Positions 9,228 through 21,713 of a stretch of DNA of 64,000 nt are shown here, one piece after another. The notes under the pieces were generated by a model. That model searched no databases. It was not told the origin of the DNA and saw nothing but the letters and a program-made list of their open reading frames with translations. The DNA is taken from assembly GCA_030267965.1 (NCBI GenBank), contig BRYA01000634.1:1-64000 (forward strand), read 5' to 3'. The stretch is from Triparma columacea (taxonomy: Eukaryota > Sar > Bolidophyceae > Parmales > Triparmaceae). The translations under genes were made by a program, and so were the position numbers. Numbering within the stretch: the first letter of the stretch is position 1; each line of letters opens with the position of its first letter.

Positions 9228-12200
9228 ATGCCCTCCTTCTGCCTCCTCCTTATCCTCGCTTCATCGACCTTATTTGCTTTCTCCTCCGCCGATCCAACCC
9301 AAGAGATCTACACTGTCCCCACCAACTTGGTGAAAGCCACTTTCGACTCTGCATCCAATTCCTCTTTGATAAATTGGCTGCACAACACTGGTACGCTGAT
9401 CCAGGACTGGTCCACTTACACTGGAGGGGGGGGGGTCGACTTCGACGATCCTGAGTGTGGAGGATGGAAGGTTAGGAAGGCGTTCACACTTGCCTGCGTG
9501 GGATGGACATCAAGGTCAGAGCGCTGTGTGATAGATGCTCAAGCGAATAGCTGGAGTCGACGGCGCCGGGTTATTTTTGATAACCACGGCATGTACGATG
9601 ATGTTTTACGTGCCCCCACCGTTTACAAGGGTATCATTATGAAGAATGGCTACTTGAACGGGGGTCAAGCCCCTTACGGCGGCATCATGTATATCGCGGG
9701 GTCCACCGTCTTTCTAACAGACGTAGACCTCCTCAATGGAAAATCGATGTGGGTGGGTGGTGGAGCCTACATTGTCAATAGCATAGTGACTCTTACAAGA
9801 TGCTTAGTGGCCGATAATGACAGTACTCATTCCATTATGGGAGGCTATGGAGGAGGGTTGTATGTTCAGTCAGGATCTACGGTGATTGCTGACAGTGTCT
9901 TCCGGGACAATAAAACGGGGAAAACGGGAGAGACTAGCAATGATCTTTATTCCAATTCAGATGCGCAAATATTTATCGCTGAAGCTTCCGCTGGTGCTTC
10001 GAGTGGTGATTTATTTTATGGGGATGTGAGTTCCTAACCTACCTCGAACCTGAATATTGATACTCATCCGCTTTTTTGCTTTACTAACACGTCCACAACA
10101 CTCCCTCCAGGTGTACACTACAACTGCTCTTTATAAAGGATGTAAGCCGGGTGAGAAGGGAGCTGTCATGGTAATTGGAGGAGAAACCGATGCGGCCTGT
10201 CTTGCCGATGGTAGCTTATTCCTGGATGCCTCGTTCGCTCAGTACGACATCGGATTTCCGTCACAGCAGAACTGCGCGACTGATTCAGAGTTAGAGAAAG
10301 ATGGAGATGCCTTCAAAACATGTCATTACTGCTCTAAATGTCCCGACGGCACCGTGTCCTTTGGAGCCGCAAGCAGCTGCGAGCCTTGTCCAGCGGGTCG
10401 TTTCAGCAACGAAATGCACTCCGAGTGCGTTGATTGTGAGATCGGGAAAGCCTCGTTCGGTGGAGTGGCTTCTTGCAAAAGTTGCGATGCAGAGGGAGAG
10501 TTCGCGCTCAGGACCGGGAGCTGGTCTTGTCATATTGCGCCACCGGGTCACTATGTCGTGAAGGACAGCGGCGGTGCAGGGATAGGGATTGAGCCGTGTC
10601 TGCCTGGGACATATAGCACTGGGTCTGCGGACGAGTGCTCTGTATGTGTTGGAGGGCACAGCTCCTCGGGAGCGTCATCCTGCGTTTCGACGCCCCCTGG
10701 CTTCTTCTGGAATGAAACGGTTAGTTCAGACCAGCCGTGCCCAGCAGGCACGCACAGCGAGATGGGCGCTTCTTCCTTAGATAGTTGCTTTCCTTGCAGC
10801 GGTCCTGGTGAATATTCCATCGCTGGGTCTGCCTATTGTAGTACAGCTGGAGCTGGTAAAATACCCGCTCTCTCTCGAGATGGCACGGTAGATTGTCCGG
10901 CGAACACCTTCAGCGTAGGAGCTAATAATACTTGTGCTCCCTGCCCCCCGGGCGGTCACAGCTCACCTGGATCGTCGTCTTGCGACTTTTGCGGCCTCGG
11001 AAAGGAGTACGACGCCTCTCTCAACGTATGCAACAAGTGTGAACCCGGCTTCGCTTCCTTGGGAGACGAGAAAGGTTGTGTCCCTTGCACTGGAGAGCGA
11101 GAGTTCTCATCGGCCAGGGGATCAGCTGTTTGTGAACTATCCCCTCCTGGAACTATGCCGAACGAAAATCGCACAGGTACAGTGAAATGCCCAGTGGGTA
11201 CCGACTTACCTAATTGTGTGTGCCCAATCAACTCGTACTTAAGCGTGACGAAAACTGAATGTGTGAAGATCGTCATCGAAGGTATTGATGGCGACAAACC
11301 TGGGATGAACATCGAAAGCCTGAGGGTGATGCCCGGATATTGGCGGACTAATTTGTTATCTGACGACGTACGTAAATGCCCAGTTGAGATCGCTTGCATC
11401 GGCTGGAACTCAACAAAAAGCAACGGTTACTGTCGCATTGGCCACTCCGGCCCGCTCTGCAATCTTTGCGACGAAGGCTTCGCGCCAGATGCCTTTGGCC
11501 TTTGCATGGAATGCAGCAAGAAATTGGCCGATGTGGCCGTTTCGGCTACTGTCTTCATCATTGGCGCCATTTCTGTCATTATCGCGTATATTATGCTGAA
11601 CAAAAAGGTCTTCAAGAAAAGACCGATGTTGAAGAAGTCCGTCAAGACAGGTGCGAAAATCCTGTTCGTGGCATTTCAGATCCTTGCGGCCCTACCATCT
11701 ATAATTCCCACAATTGAGCTTCCTGAGAACTATAAAGAGAGCCTAAAAAAGATTCAAGTCTTTAACTTGGATACTTTTCAAATTTTGGGAGTTGGGTGCA
11801 TTTCAGGTGGCTTCGACCTCTACTGGAGGCTCTTGGTAACAACGCTTTTACCAATCGTTGTGTGCACGGCGCTATGGGCAAAAAGGAACGCCGACGCTGC
11901 CATCGCGGTGACGTTCCTAGTCGTGCCCACAGTCACTACTACGATATTTGAGATCTTCCCGTGCGACAAATTCGACGACGGCGGGTCTTACCTGCACAAT
12001 GACTACAGTTTGAGCTGTCATAGCTCATCACGCGGTGCTTGGGTAGCTTACGGTGTCATTATGCTGCTTGTCTACCCCGTGGGTGTCCTGGTTTTGTACT
12101 CTTATTTGTTGATAAACAATCGATCAAAGATCAACCGGCCCGTGGAGGAGAGAGAGAAGGACGAAAAGCTGATGCAGATTATGTTTCTCTTCGACGTCTA

Positions 12201-12879
12201 CAAACCATCGTGTTGGTGGTTCGAGTTGTTCGAAACGGCAAGGAGGCTGTTGGTGACGGGCGTTCTCTCCGCCATTGATCCTGGCAGCAACGTGCAACTT
12301 GCTTCGGGTATCGTCATGACTGTCGGTGGGATCCTGGTTTATGGGATAACTTTGCCGTTTACGGCGATGAAAGATAGTTTTCTGGCGATTTTAACCAACA
12401 TTCAGCTCTTCCTCGTAATGTTGACTGCTTTAGTATTGAAGAACAATCAGGCAAATGCCTCGCAGGGAGACAGCTATGGGGAGGAAGGCATCGGCATCTT
12501 GCTGATTGCCTTGAACGTTTTGTGCGTTTTGGTCTTCTTCGGCTTCAACTTCGCTCTAATCCACAGCCATATGTCGGACTTCAAGAGCGACAAAAAGAGT
12601 ACGTCAGGTCTAGCCTTGACCGTGCTGAAAAGGAACAACAGTTCGACAAAAAGTTCGGACGGGAAAGATTCAAAGTTCGAAGTCCCGCCGCCGCCACCTG
12701 GCCAACCCCCGCCTAATAACAATGTGTTCTTGAGGCCAGTATCGGGGGATAGCTGGTTTACTGATGGGACAGAAAAGTACGGGAAAGGAGTATCAATTAA
12801 AGACGTGCACGGGGATTTGAAGGATGTAGATGCCGCGACTACAAACCCTTTCTGGTGCAATGACACAAGCAATCCGTGA
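9228..12879 (+). CDS. beta-helix / ephrin-receptor-like Cys-rich / multi-TM surface protein
   Basis: Exons 9228-10025 and 10111-12879, 1188 aa. The ATG at 9228 starts a clear signal peptide (MPSFCLLLILASSTLFAFSS); an upstream TTG was rejected. Residues about 30-265 look like right-handed beta-helix repeats (GGGLYVQSGSTVIADSVFRDN). Residues about 340-710 are Cys-rich units of the GCC2/GCC3, ephrin-receptor-like kind (CEPCPAGRFS, CVDCEIGKASFGG, CFPCSGPGEYS). About eight hydrophobic segments follow from residue 760 to 1110, with the motif FLFDVYKPSCWWFELFETARR between two of them. The cytoplasmic tail is Ser/Pro-rich. Such proteins form large families in stramenopiles and are assumed to act at the cell surface in sensing or adhesion; the ligand is unknown. 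Confidence 0.85.
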
Positions 12880-13073
12880 AACGCAGAGAAAATCAACGTA
12901 AAAAATCTTATCATACCTGACGCTCAGTTATATTTTTCTCTCGTTGTTGAACATGTCAAATGGTGCGCACGACTTGGAGCAAAGAGCAGTGCCATATTCC
13001 TATAAAATTCCCTGAAGAAAAATGCTCCAAGCCGAATCCTCACATACATTTCCACCTCCAACCCCCCACTCAC

Positions 13074-14159
13074 ATGTCTCACATTAAGGTCCCTTCGCCC
13101 GAATCAGTATACCGGGGGTCGGTACCTGCCTTAAGTCCTGTCGCTCCTTCAATGTCTCGTTCAAAAGAATCTTTGTACAGCAAAGAATCAACCACCCCCA
13201 AAGCAGTTAGGGCCGATGATGGTGAGTTAATGCTCCACCCCTTGTATCCTATCTCCCATTCTAACTCCTCGCTCCTCTCCTTTATCTCCTCAAACTACCA
13301 CACGCTCATTATTCTCCCCGTAGATATACCAGACTACAAAAACCTCCTCTCTAACTTGTCTGCCTCTGTCCCACCCGCCCGATCTAATCCCTGCACCCCC
13401 ACCACCACGCAACCCGAACCATACCTCGACATTCTTACAAACGCCGGCACCTCCCTGTCGTCAAAACTTGGAGTTTCCACTTCCAAGAAAGCCTCAGGCC
13501 CCCCCGGCAAGAAGAAGCACAGCAGCAAGGACGAGATTTCAGGGGGATGGAGGGATAACGAGGAAACGGTGGTGGTGATACCGGACTTAACACACACGGG
13601 AATCAGGACTTCGTTGACGGACATGAGTGGGGGCAACATCGGGAGGCACATGAAGGTGAGAAGGGGAGGTTTCAGCGACCACCAGTTCATTCATCTTCTC
13701 CACTTCCCCGTTGCACGTCACAAGTTCTAACTCCCCTCTTTCCCCCTCCCCCCGCCACCGTAGACTGCCGTGACTGCCGTCTACCCTGCCTCCGACCAAA
13801 GGGTGTTGAAGAACCTCCTAACGCAGGACATGAGCCAGCCGATAAGCACCGCGAGCAAGACCATGAGGCAGGTGCAGCGCCCCAAGAAGAGCCCAAGCAA
13901 GGCCTCGCCTGGCTCCTTCGGCGGAAACACTGCCAACACGCCCACGAGATCCGTGGTGCTTGTGAACACGTTCACCATGGAGGACCCGTTCATTAACTCC
14001 AGAGGCGTCAGGGAGTCCCCTACGAAGGTGCACGAACTGGTCTACAATAGGAGGATGCAGCTCCCGCACAGCAGGAGGAAGACTAGGTTCGCGATGGAAA
14101 TCTTGAAGAAGATGAAGGAGGATAAGGAAGAGTTTTCAGCGAGTATACCGATGATGTGA
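13074..14159 (+). CDS. hypothetical protein, basic and Ser/Pro-rich
   Basis: Exons 13074-13221, 13324-13655 and 13764-14159, 291 aa; all three junctions are GTGAG/TAG and keep the frame. I chose the ATG at 13074 (MSHIKVPSPESVYRG). An ATG 114 bases upstream is in frame but adds only an unlikely His/Pro-rich stretch. The protein is rich in Ser, Pro, Lys and Thr. It has phosphorylation-like SPS/SPT sites and ends with a conserved-looking helix (RRKTRFAMEILKKMKEDKEEF). I do not recognise a domain. It lies head to tail downstream of the receptor gene and converges with the ankyrin gene at 14269. Confidence 0.7.
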
Positions 14160-14268
14160 TTTTGGAGGTGTTACTGAGGGGCGTGTATCATAATAATTTG
14201 TACGAGTGCTTGTTTCAAGATTGAAATTTGCCCCTCTTCGATCTAAAACGAAAAAGTCCCTTCCTTCA

Positions 14269-16355
14269 TCACTTCTTCGCTGCTCCTTTCTTCACCCCCT
14301 TCTTCCCCGCCAATGCCGCCTTCCCCACGGCTGTAGCCCTCTTCTTGAGCGCCCCCGAGCCTTTCCCCTTCCCCTTCCCCTTCCCCTTCTTCCCTCCACC
14401 CTTCCCTCCCGCAACCTTCTCGACAGTCCCCTCCTTCCCAATCTCCAATTGCATCGCCATGGCCGTTCCGTCCTTTGGCAGTGGCTCCTCAGGCGCAACA
14501 CCCTCCGCTAAACCCCCTCCCCCGACGCCAACCTTACCAGTTCCAAACAATTTGCTCCCGTTCCCGTTATCCCAGTCCTCCAGAACACTGCGGATCTCAC
14601 TGTGGTCTACTACCACATTCAAGGCGGCGTCCAATTCATCCTGAGCCAAGTCAATGGCGGACTTCCTGTAGCTGTTCTTTATCGTAGGGTCGGCACCGTT
14701 GTTCAATAGATACTTCAGGCACGCCTTATTCTCGTGGAATGTCGCGATCGCCGCGCAGTTCCACCCCTTGCTGTCCTTGCTGTTGACGTTGGCTTTGAAC
14801 ACCCGGTACTCCCAGCTGTGCTCCCCAGGACCGAGCGAGAAGTCGTCCTCGTCGCAAGTCTTGTGGTGATCGCATAGGAGCTTGACAACTTCAATGTGGT
14901 TGTACTGGCACGCCAAGCTAAGGAGGGTCTGGCCCCTCTCGTTCCTCGCCTCGCTCGTAACTAGTGGCCTCTTACTCGTACTCTCGGCCTCAAATGCGAG
15001 CTCCAAGAGCTGCGACTTCAAACCCTCCACATCACCCTTCTCAGCCTTGTCACACAATTCCTTCGTTATCAGCATGCGAGCCAATGCCTCCCGATCTGCG
15101 GCCGTCCTTATCCTCTCCTCCAATTTCCTCTGAATCTCGGCCTTCCTCTTTTCCAAAAGAACCGTCGTCTTTGCATAATCCCACTCATCTATAACCTTTC
15201 TAGTCTCGTCGTCCTTCGCGCAGTCGAAAGGCCTTTCCCCCGTGGATCTGTCGATGAGTTCCCTGTCTGCTCCGCTCTCAAGCAGCAGTGCAATCGTCCC
15301 GCTGTGCCCGTTGAACGCAGCACGGTACATCGGAGACCTGCCTTGGTCGTTGCAAAAGTTAGGGTCTGCGCCCTGCTGGAGTAGCCACTCGATCACGTGA
15401 TTATGGCCCTGTGCGGCGGCCTCGCTAAGCGCGGTATGCTCACGGCCATCCTCGGAGTCAATGTGGAAACCCTTGTCCACGAGGGCCTTGATCTCGTCGA
15501 GTTCGCCATCAAAACCATATTCCACAAGGTCCTTAGAGTTCTGCGTCGGACGGTAACGAAGACATTAGCTTCGCTTCTCCCTGCTTCGTTCATCCACCCC
15601 CGCCCTCACCTTCTTGACTTCCTTAGCCCCAAACATAGCGGCAACCCCGTCCTCGGCCCCCTCCCCTCCCCCACCCCCCCCCTCTCCCCCCGCACCGCCT
15701 TTCTTTGCCCCCACGCGAATGACGCTGAACCACTTGTGCACCTCCTCGGGAAGCACAAGGTTTCCATCCTCGTCCTCCACAATAATTATCAGGCAAAAAC
15801 TCTCCATCGGAATGAACTCGTGGGGCTTTTTGTCCCCCTTCTCCGGCCTCAACAGCGTACTCCAAACGGCCTCGTCCTGGAGGCTTGGCTTGTTAAGAAT
15901 CTCTGCGGGGAAGGAGCCAGGAACAAAGTACTTAGCCAGGTCATCCACGCCGTTTTCGAATGTTCTATATTTTATAGTCATGTTACTGCCATTGGAAAGC
16001 GCCCCAATTAGAAGTTGTCTTAGTTTCTCGGCCTCCATGTCCATGGGGTTGAAACCTAGGAGGAAGGATCCTCGCTGGTACTTTAGGAACCTACTCGCAT
16101 CGCCATCTGTGTCAATAATGAGCGGCCATTTCTCGTCCGTGTACACCGCGTTGTCAACTGAGAGTGTGTGGAAGTGGTGATAAGCGAAGAAGAGAGGGAA
16201 GAGGCAGGGGTAAAATAGCGATGGGAGTTAGAGAGGATCTTGGTTTTACACTCACTCGCATCCGGTAGACCTTTCAAGTTCACAACAGTATCTCTTGGCG
16301 CTTCTTCTCCGTCCACGAATAGGGGGGAGGGCGGTACTGACGCTGCAGCACCCAT
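14269..16355 (-). CDS. ankyrin-repeat protein resembling IQANK1, with N-myristoylation-like start
   Basis: Exons 16355-16256, 16157-15610 and 15540-14269, 639 aa, in frame throughout. The start MGAAASVPPS is a good N-myristoylation signal (Gly2, Ser6). Exon 2 holds a domain with WPLIIDTDGDASRFLKYQ and LLRPEKGDK, which I relate to the non-ankyrin domain of IQANK1 and more distantly to dynein AAA strands. Exon 3 holds ankyrin repeats (HTALSEAAAQGHNHVIEWLL, RSPMYRAAFNGHSGTIALLL), a charged helix, then two more ankyrin units (TLLSLACQYNHIEVVKLL, CLKYLLNNGADPTIKNS). The tail is Lys/Gly/Ala-rich. The order of domains looks reversed relative to the animal protein. The intron at 15541-15609 is only 69 bp. 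Function is unknown; membrane anchoring and protein binding are inferred. Confidence 0.78.
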
Positions 16356-16530
16356 GGGAAGTTTTTTCAACAACAGATGACAGAAAATCAATCAGGACCA
16401 GGAAGGGGCAAGTGTCCAGAGGTTAACAACATATTATATTATGAGGCCCGGGGCCCCATCTTCATATAATAACGTTGTAATGATCAACTCAAAAAAAGTC
16501 AAAAAATTCAACTCGATCAAACGTGTTCAA

Positions 16531-19500
16531 TTAAGAGAAGTGGCTCGTGTCGTAAAAGCCTTGGTTCCTGATTTGCTCTATTCCGACATCGCTGATCCCC
16601 GCATTGTAGTCGTAGCTTAGCCTCTCCCCCTTAAGGATCTTGCGGTCTGAAAATAGCACCACTCTGCACTCCCCGTCGACCTGGAACCTCCTGGTCCTCA
16701 TGTTGGCTCGCTTCCTGCTCGTGTAGTTGTTGTTGTTCACGCCGCTGAGGAAGCGGGCCGTGTTGCCGGTATCGCTCGGATCTATGATAAGGCTGGTTTT
16801 CGGGTTGTCCGTCTGAAGGAGGATCATGAGGCTGTCGCTGTCGCTCTTCCCGCTGTCCTTGATCCTGGTTACTACCCCGGCGTACTCAATGAGGAGGGTC
16901 CTTTCCTGTATGTCCTGGGTGGCCTTAACGACGAATCCCTGGTCTGGGTCGTACTCGACCATGAGGGGGGGTAAGAAGCCCTTCTCAAGGTTGCTCTTGA
17001 ACATCTTGTAAATGCTGGTGTTGGCGACGCTCATGGTCTCCACTTCGTCCAAGGTGGCGTTGTTCATCCTCCTGTTTGCCTTGCCGTGGTAGACGAGGTT
17101 GTCACTGTACTTGGACATGCCCTGTTCCAGGCAGGCACAGGCGAGCCGCGTTGCAATCTCCTTGTAGGACTCGGCTGACGACGGGGGTTCCGGGAGGGCC
17201 CAAAGATTCTTCTCCTTGGTTACCTTCCCAGGGAGGTAGAATCCGTCGACCTCGTACCTGTGGTTCTTGCAGGTGAAGTTCTGCCTTCTCTCAAACCAAT
17301 TGGGGGTGTTGATGAAGGCTTGGAGCTGTGGGCGATTTGAGAAAAATTGGGAGGGGGTCTTGTCGGGAAGCTTAAGGAAGGAGGCGACCTTTTTCTGCAT
17401 GGCCTCGCCAACCATCATTTTCGCGAGCCTCCTCTCGAAGCTACGATGGGGGGGCGTGGAGTCAGTAAAAAATGGACAAGTGCGCAGTCCTGCTTACCAC
17501 CATTTAGCAATTTCTCACCTCTCCATTTCGTTCTTGACGTCAGGCTTACAAGTCTTACAGAACCAATCTCCAACTGGAACCTTGACGATAATGGGCTTAC
17601 AGCAGTACATGTGGTAGCCTCTGTCGCACTTGTCGCAGATGAGGAGCCTCGAGTCGTCTCCTGACGACTTGCAGACCTCGCACAGGACGGTCATGAAGGG
17701 ATCGTGCTCAAGGAACGGGAGGATCTCAGCTGGGTCCCAAATGTTCGGCGGCCTTTTGACCTTGAATTTCACGGCGGGCAGCTTTGCGAACTGCCTTTTA
17801 GCCTGCTTCGCCGACTGCTTGGGCTCCTTCTCCTGACCATTTTTCTTCCCCGCCTTGCTCTTCTTTACAGCGTGGTCAACCACCTCCGCGCACATGAGTT
17901 TGGCGCTCCTCTTCCTTCCGTACGGTCCGTTGATGGCTGTTACGTCCTCCCTAACTTTGTCCACCTTCGTGTATGACGAGCACTTCGCGCTGATGTTTAT
18001 AATGTCTTCCCCGTCGCTGTCCTCCTCGTCGGAGCTCGAATCAGACTCCCAGTCCTCGTCGTCCATCACCGGGGTCTCCATGAGCCAGACGTTTCGACCG
18101 AGCATGTACCTTCCCTCCCCAGTGCCATTGGTGGCCTCTCCCACTATCTCGAGGTCGTACTGGCAGCCCTTCACGTACTCTCCGGCTACCATCCGAGTTC
18201 GGGGCCACTCAAGCAGTGGTTTCAGCTGCGGGATGGTTAGATTGGTTAGTTTGCGCTTGTATCGTGTTCATGCTTTTGCTCGTTCTCACCTTGCCCTTGG
18301 TCCCCCAATCTTCGTTCTCGGCCGGTAGGATAATCTTGAGCAAACTCGAAATTATGAACATCCTAACCTTATTTTCTTCGAGCGGCTTCCCATCTTTGGT
18401 GACAAAGTCTTTACCCGCCGCCTTCATGTCGAACATGATTTTCCTCACGCACTCCTCGATCCCTGGCACCTTTGCGATTTCCTTCGGCATGAAGTCCCCC
18501 GGGTTCCTCGTGTAGCTCAGGTGCGCGATGAGCCTCTCGAAGGCCTGGAGGTTCTTCAGGAGTATCCCGTGGAACGTCCCGCTGTTGCTCGCCGTCTCCG
18601 CCTTGCCGTCCTTCTCTCCCGATGCCTTCCGAGACTTCTCCCCCTCCCTCCAAATCCTGCTGATGTTCCCCTGCAGGTCCCTCAAGTCGACGATTTCCGT
18701 CCCCATCCCCCCCCAGTCGATCATCACACACCCCCACTTCGCAATAGTCCCAACGATTTTTCCCCTCATCCCGTTGACTTCGAGCCTGCAGCCATTCTTA
18801 ACCTGCCGGTCGATGCTCTCGCACTCCCTGACTCCCTCGACGTCGTAGAACATGCGGAGGCTCTTAACTCCCTGTCCTGTCATGTCCTCCTGGTCTCCGT
18901 CATTATACTCGACCCTACAGTGGGCGAGAAGAGGGGGGGGAAGGGGAGGGGGGTTAGCAGCGTTTTGCCGTATTTTCCATTCCCATTTTACGTTGTTGTA
19001 AGCCTCGTTTCTTCCCCCCTCCCTTGCTTACCTGTAAACGAACTCAATCTCATTTCCTTTTCCTGTCATGACCCTATGAACCTTAGTGATGACCCCATCA
19101 AAGAACCCGTACCCGAAGAACCACTTCCTCAGCCTCAGCCCTAGCGCGAAGATCTCCTCCCCCAGTACGAAGTCCTCCAGGTTATTTTTGTTTGGGTTCA
19201 TTACCCCCTCCCCCTTCTCGAGTCCCCCCCCCCCCCTAAGCTCCGTGAGCTCGGCCTTCCTGACCTCCTCGACCTCCTCGTTGTTCCCCTTCTTGCTCCG
19301 ACCCTCCCCGCAGTTCTTGCACCACATACCGTCCGTCGTGTTCTCCTTCTTGCAGCCTTTGCACGGGATGATGTATCTAAGGAGGCCGAACGGGTACTTC
19401 GAGAAGTCCCACTTCCGCTCCGTGCACAAACACCGGCTCACGACTGAGGAAACGTACTCCACTGCCCTCCTCATATCCGGGGACATGTCGGTCGAGGTGG

Positions 19501-21066
19501 AACGGGGGGACATGCAGATGCTGCAGAGGCGTCTCTTTATGGAGTTCTGGAGGGTGCACTTGCTGCAGCTCCAGTGGAACGCGTTCAGGTTTATCTTCTT
19601 GGATAGGGTGCTCCCGTTGGCCTTGTCCGGGCTTGCGGGGGCGGACGTTTTTTGGGGGCTAGACGGGCTGCCTAATATCTGGAGTCCTCCCCTTTTCTTA
19701 ACGGGCATTCCGAACTTAGTCTTCTTGCCCGGGGACCCCGTCACGTCGTAGAACCCCTCCTCCTTCTCTCTCCTGTCCCTCTCCTTATTAACCCACTCCT
19801 CGATGCCCTTTTCGCTGACGACTAGAAAGTCCTTTGCCCTCCCCCTCTCGCTCTTCCCTCCCTTGAAAGATACAATGTAGTACCCCTGCTCCCCGAAAAT
19901 AACATCCCCCTCCCCGTACGTAGGCGTGGCGATCGACGAGACCTTGAGGCCTGTCCGTAGCTTGTGTGGAACGTCTGACATGTTGACGGGGAGGATACCT
20001 AACCTGTTGTCGAGGTCGACGCTCTCCTCCTTGTCGTCGTCCGAGTCGTCCTTTATCTTCATTCCCCCCGTTCCCGTTCCTTCCGTGATGACGCCGGTGG
20101 GGGAGATGGAGATAAATTTAAGAAGCCTGCAGTCGCGGGTCTTAGCCTGCTGCTTGACGTTAACCGTGCCCTCCAGAGGGTCAATGCCGACGGTCGAGCC
20201 CGTAGAGTTGAAGGCGGTGACTTTGTATATGTCCTTCTTGTAGACGACGCAGACTGTGGAGCTGGAGATCCGGGTGGGCTTATTGCGGAGGAGGTTGAGG
20301 AGGCTCCTGTTAGGGGACGCGATCAGGTTTTCAGAGAAGGAGCACACGGAAAGGCTCGGGGATGGGGATCGGGAGGCTTGGGAGGAGATTGAGATGAAGG
20401 ATGAAGAAGTGGAGAAGGCATTGGAGGCGGAGGAGGTGGAAGATACGCTGTTTGGGGGCTTGGGGGGCTTAGGGGCTCGACTAGGGGGGGTGGGGGGGGT
20501 GAGGGGGGGGGGGTGAGGGGGGGGGAGGACAATGTTTTAGGGGAGTTATCTTGGGATCGGTGCTGTTGAGGCATGTTATTGTAGCACCCAAACAACATCG
20601 TCGTTGTACCAGCCAAGCAACGCCCGAAGTGCTTCCAGATCACGTCCTTGTGTATCTTTGCAGCTTGTATCTTTGCAGCTTGTATGTTTGAAGCTCGTAT
20701 CTTTAGAGCTCGTATCTTTGGATCAGCTCCGTATATATATATATATATATATCACCTTTCTCACCTCTGTCTCTTCTTAGCTTTCTCCGCCTCCCTCTCC
20801 TTGATGAGTCTGACCTGCTCATGGTAGCTACTAATGCTCCCCGGGTCAACCTGACCATTAAGGATGAGGAGTTCCTCGATTTCCCCGCTGCTCAGATCTT
20901 CGCTGTCGCCGTCCTCGTAGAGGACACGGTGCACTTTACCGTCAGCGGCGGAGCTGCGGTGCTTGACTACCTGACCTACGAATAGACCGTAAGGGGGAAA
21001 GTCTTTTATTATGTATGCGTAGAGGTAATGGGCCCTAACAGTGGGTAGAACGGCGCTGAAATCCAT
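16531..21066 (-). CDS. Tudor-like / RanBP2-zinc-finger / PHD / SET histone methyltransferase, ATXR5/6-like
   Basis: Exons 21066-20765, 20480-19032, 18914-18290, 18225-17519 and 17440-16531 sum to 3993 nt, giving 1330 aa in frame. Order: Tudor-like module (about 25-68, VLYEDGDSEDL); Ser-rich linker; RanBP2-type zinc fingers (FHWSCSKCTLQN...RRLCSIC, about 400-430, and CKGCKKENTTDGMWCKNC, about 475); a second Tudor-like stretch (VEYNDGDQEDM, about 590); PHD finger (CEVCKSSGDDSRLLICDKC...YHMYCCKP, about 965-1025); C-terminal SET (about 1170-1320) with TARFLSGVNNNN and GECRVVLFSDRKILKGE, then YDYNAG. The PHD-SET pair matches plant ATXR5/6, which monomethylate H3K27; that substrate is inferred here. 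Plant proteins are about 350 aa, so this one has a large added N-terminal part. Intron 1 (284 bp) holds a minisatellite and a TA run. Confidence 0.88.
20648..20752. repeat. 15-bp minisatellite plus (TA)n inside intron 1 of the SET gene
   Basis: On the plus strand the unit CTTGTATCTTTGCAG occurs about five times with changes (CTTGTATGTTTGAAG, CTCGTATCTTTAGAG and others), followed by about ten TA dinucleotides. Both lie in the first intron of the SET-domain gene, close to its 5' splice site. Confidence 0.85.
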
Positions 21067-21713
21067 AATCTAGGGTTGCTCTAACCCTGTAATAATAATC
21101 TATGGCCAATTGTGAGGGAATTGGGGTATGGTGCGGAGGGGAGGATTGGTGTGTTTGCTATTTTCTCGCTCTAAGTGTCCTTTGTTGATGTTATGGTGAC
21201 AGATTTGCTACTAAACAATGTGTTCAAGCGGTATGGGAGGATATTAGAGTCTAAATCTCGTCTTATAGTCGTTTAATTTGCCTACAAAGCCTGAGCCTCA
21301 ACCGTTGCCGCCGACAATGTCCTCTCAAATCTATTTGCACGCACGTTTAGGGATTTGAGGGATTTTATTGGGTAGTTAATTACAAATATGAATATTAAGA
21401 CAGTGTGTGTTAAATATGAGTACAAATCAGTCCAAAAGAGAGCCAATGAATGAAAAGGTTGAAAGAGGGAGTCGACCTTAATTGTCCCTAGGAGATTGTA
21501 ATTGAATCCTAGCTCATGTTGACGTCCATCCGTAGCTATTCTTTTTTTACGCTTCGCTAGTTATTTAATATTCTATCGTATGGGAGAAGGTGGAACGTTC
21601 TTTCGCCAATCTTTGTGTCCTATTTCATCCCTAAAATGGGGACTCTTTTTCCACGCCAAGGCTTTTCACTTCCATTTCTCAGCCCATTCTTTTTCACCCC
21701 ATTCTAAAGCCAT
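21067..21713. promoter_or_regulatory. divergent intergenic region between SET gene and Lys-rich protein gene
   Basis: This holds the upstream regions of two divergently transcribed genes. I see no protein-coding, tRNA or repeat signal in it. Base composition is more A/T-rich than the flanking exons. No named promoter motif could be assigned by eye. Confidence 0.5.

Noticed and set aside
20323..20643. Proline-rich protein start (MPQQHRSQDN...) as the N-terminus of the SET protein
   Set aside because: It is in a different frame. The exon at 21066-20765 joined at the CTAG acceptor (20481-20484) gives a clean in-frame 1330-aa protein instead.
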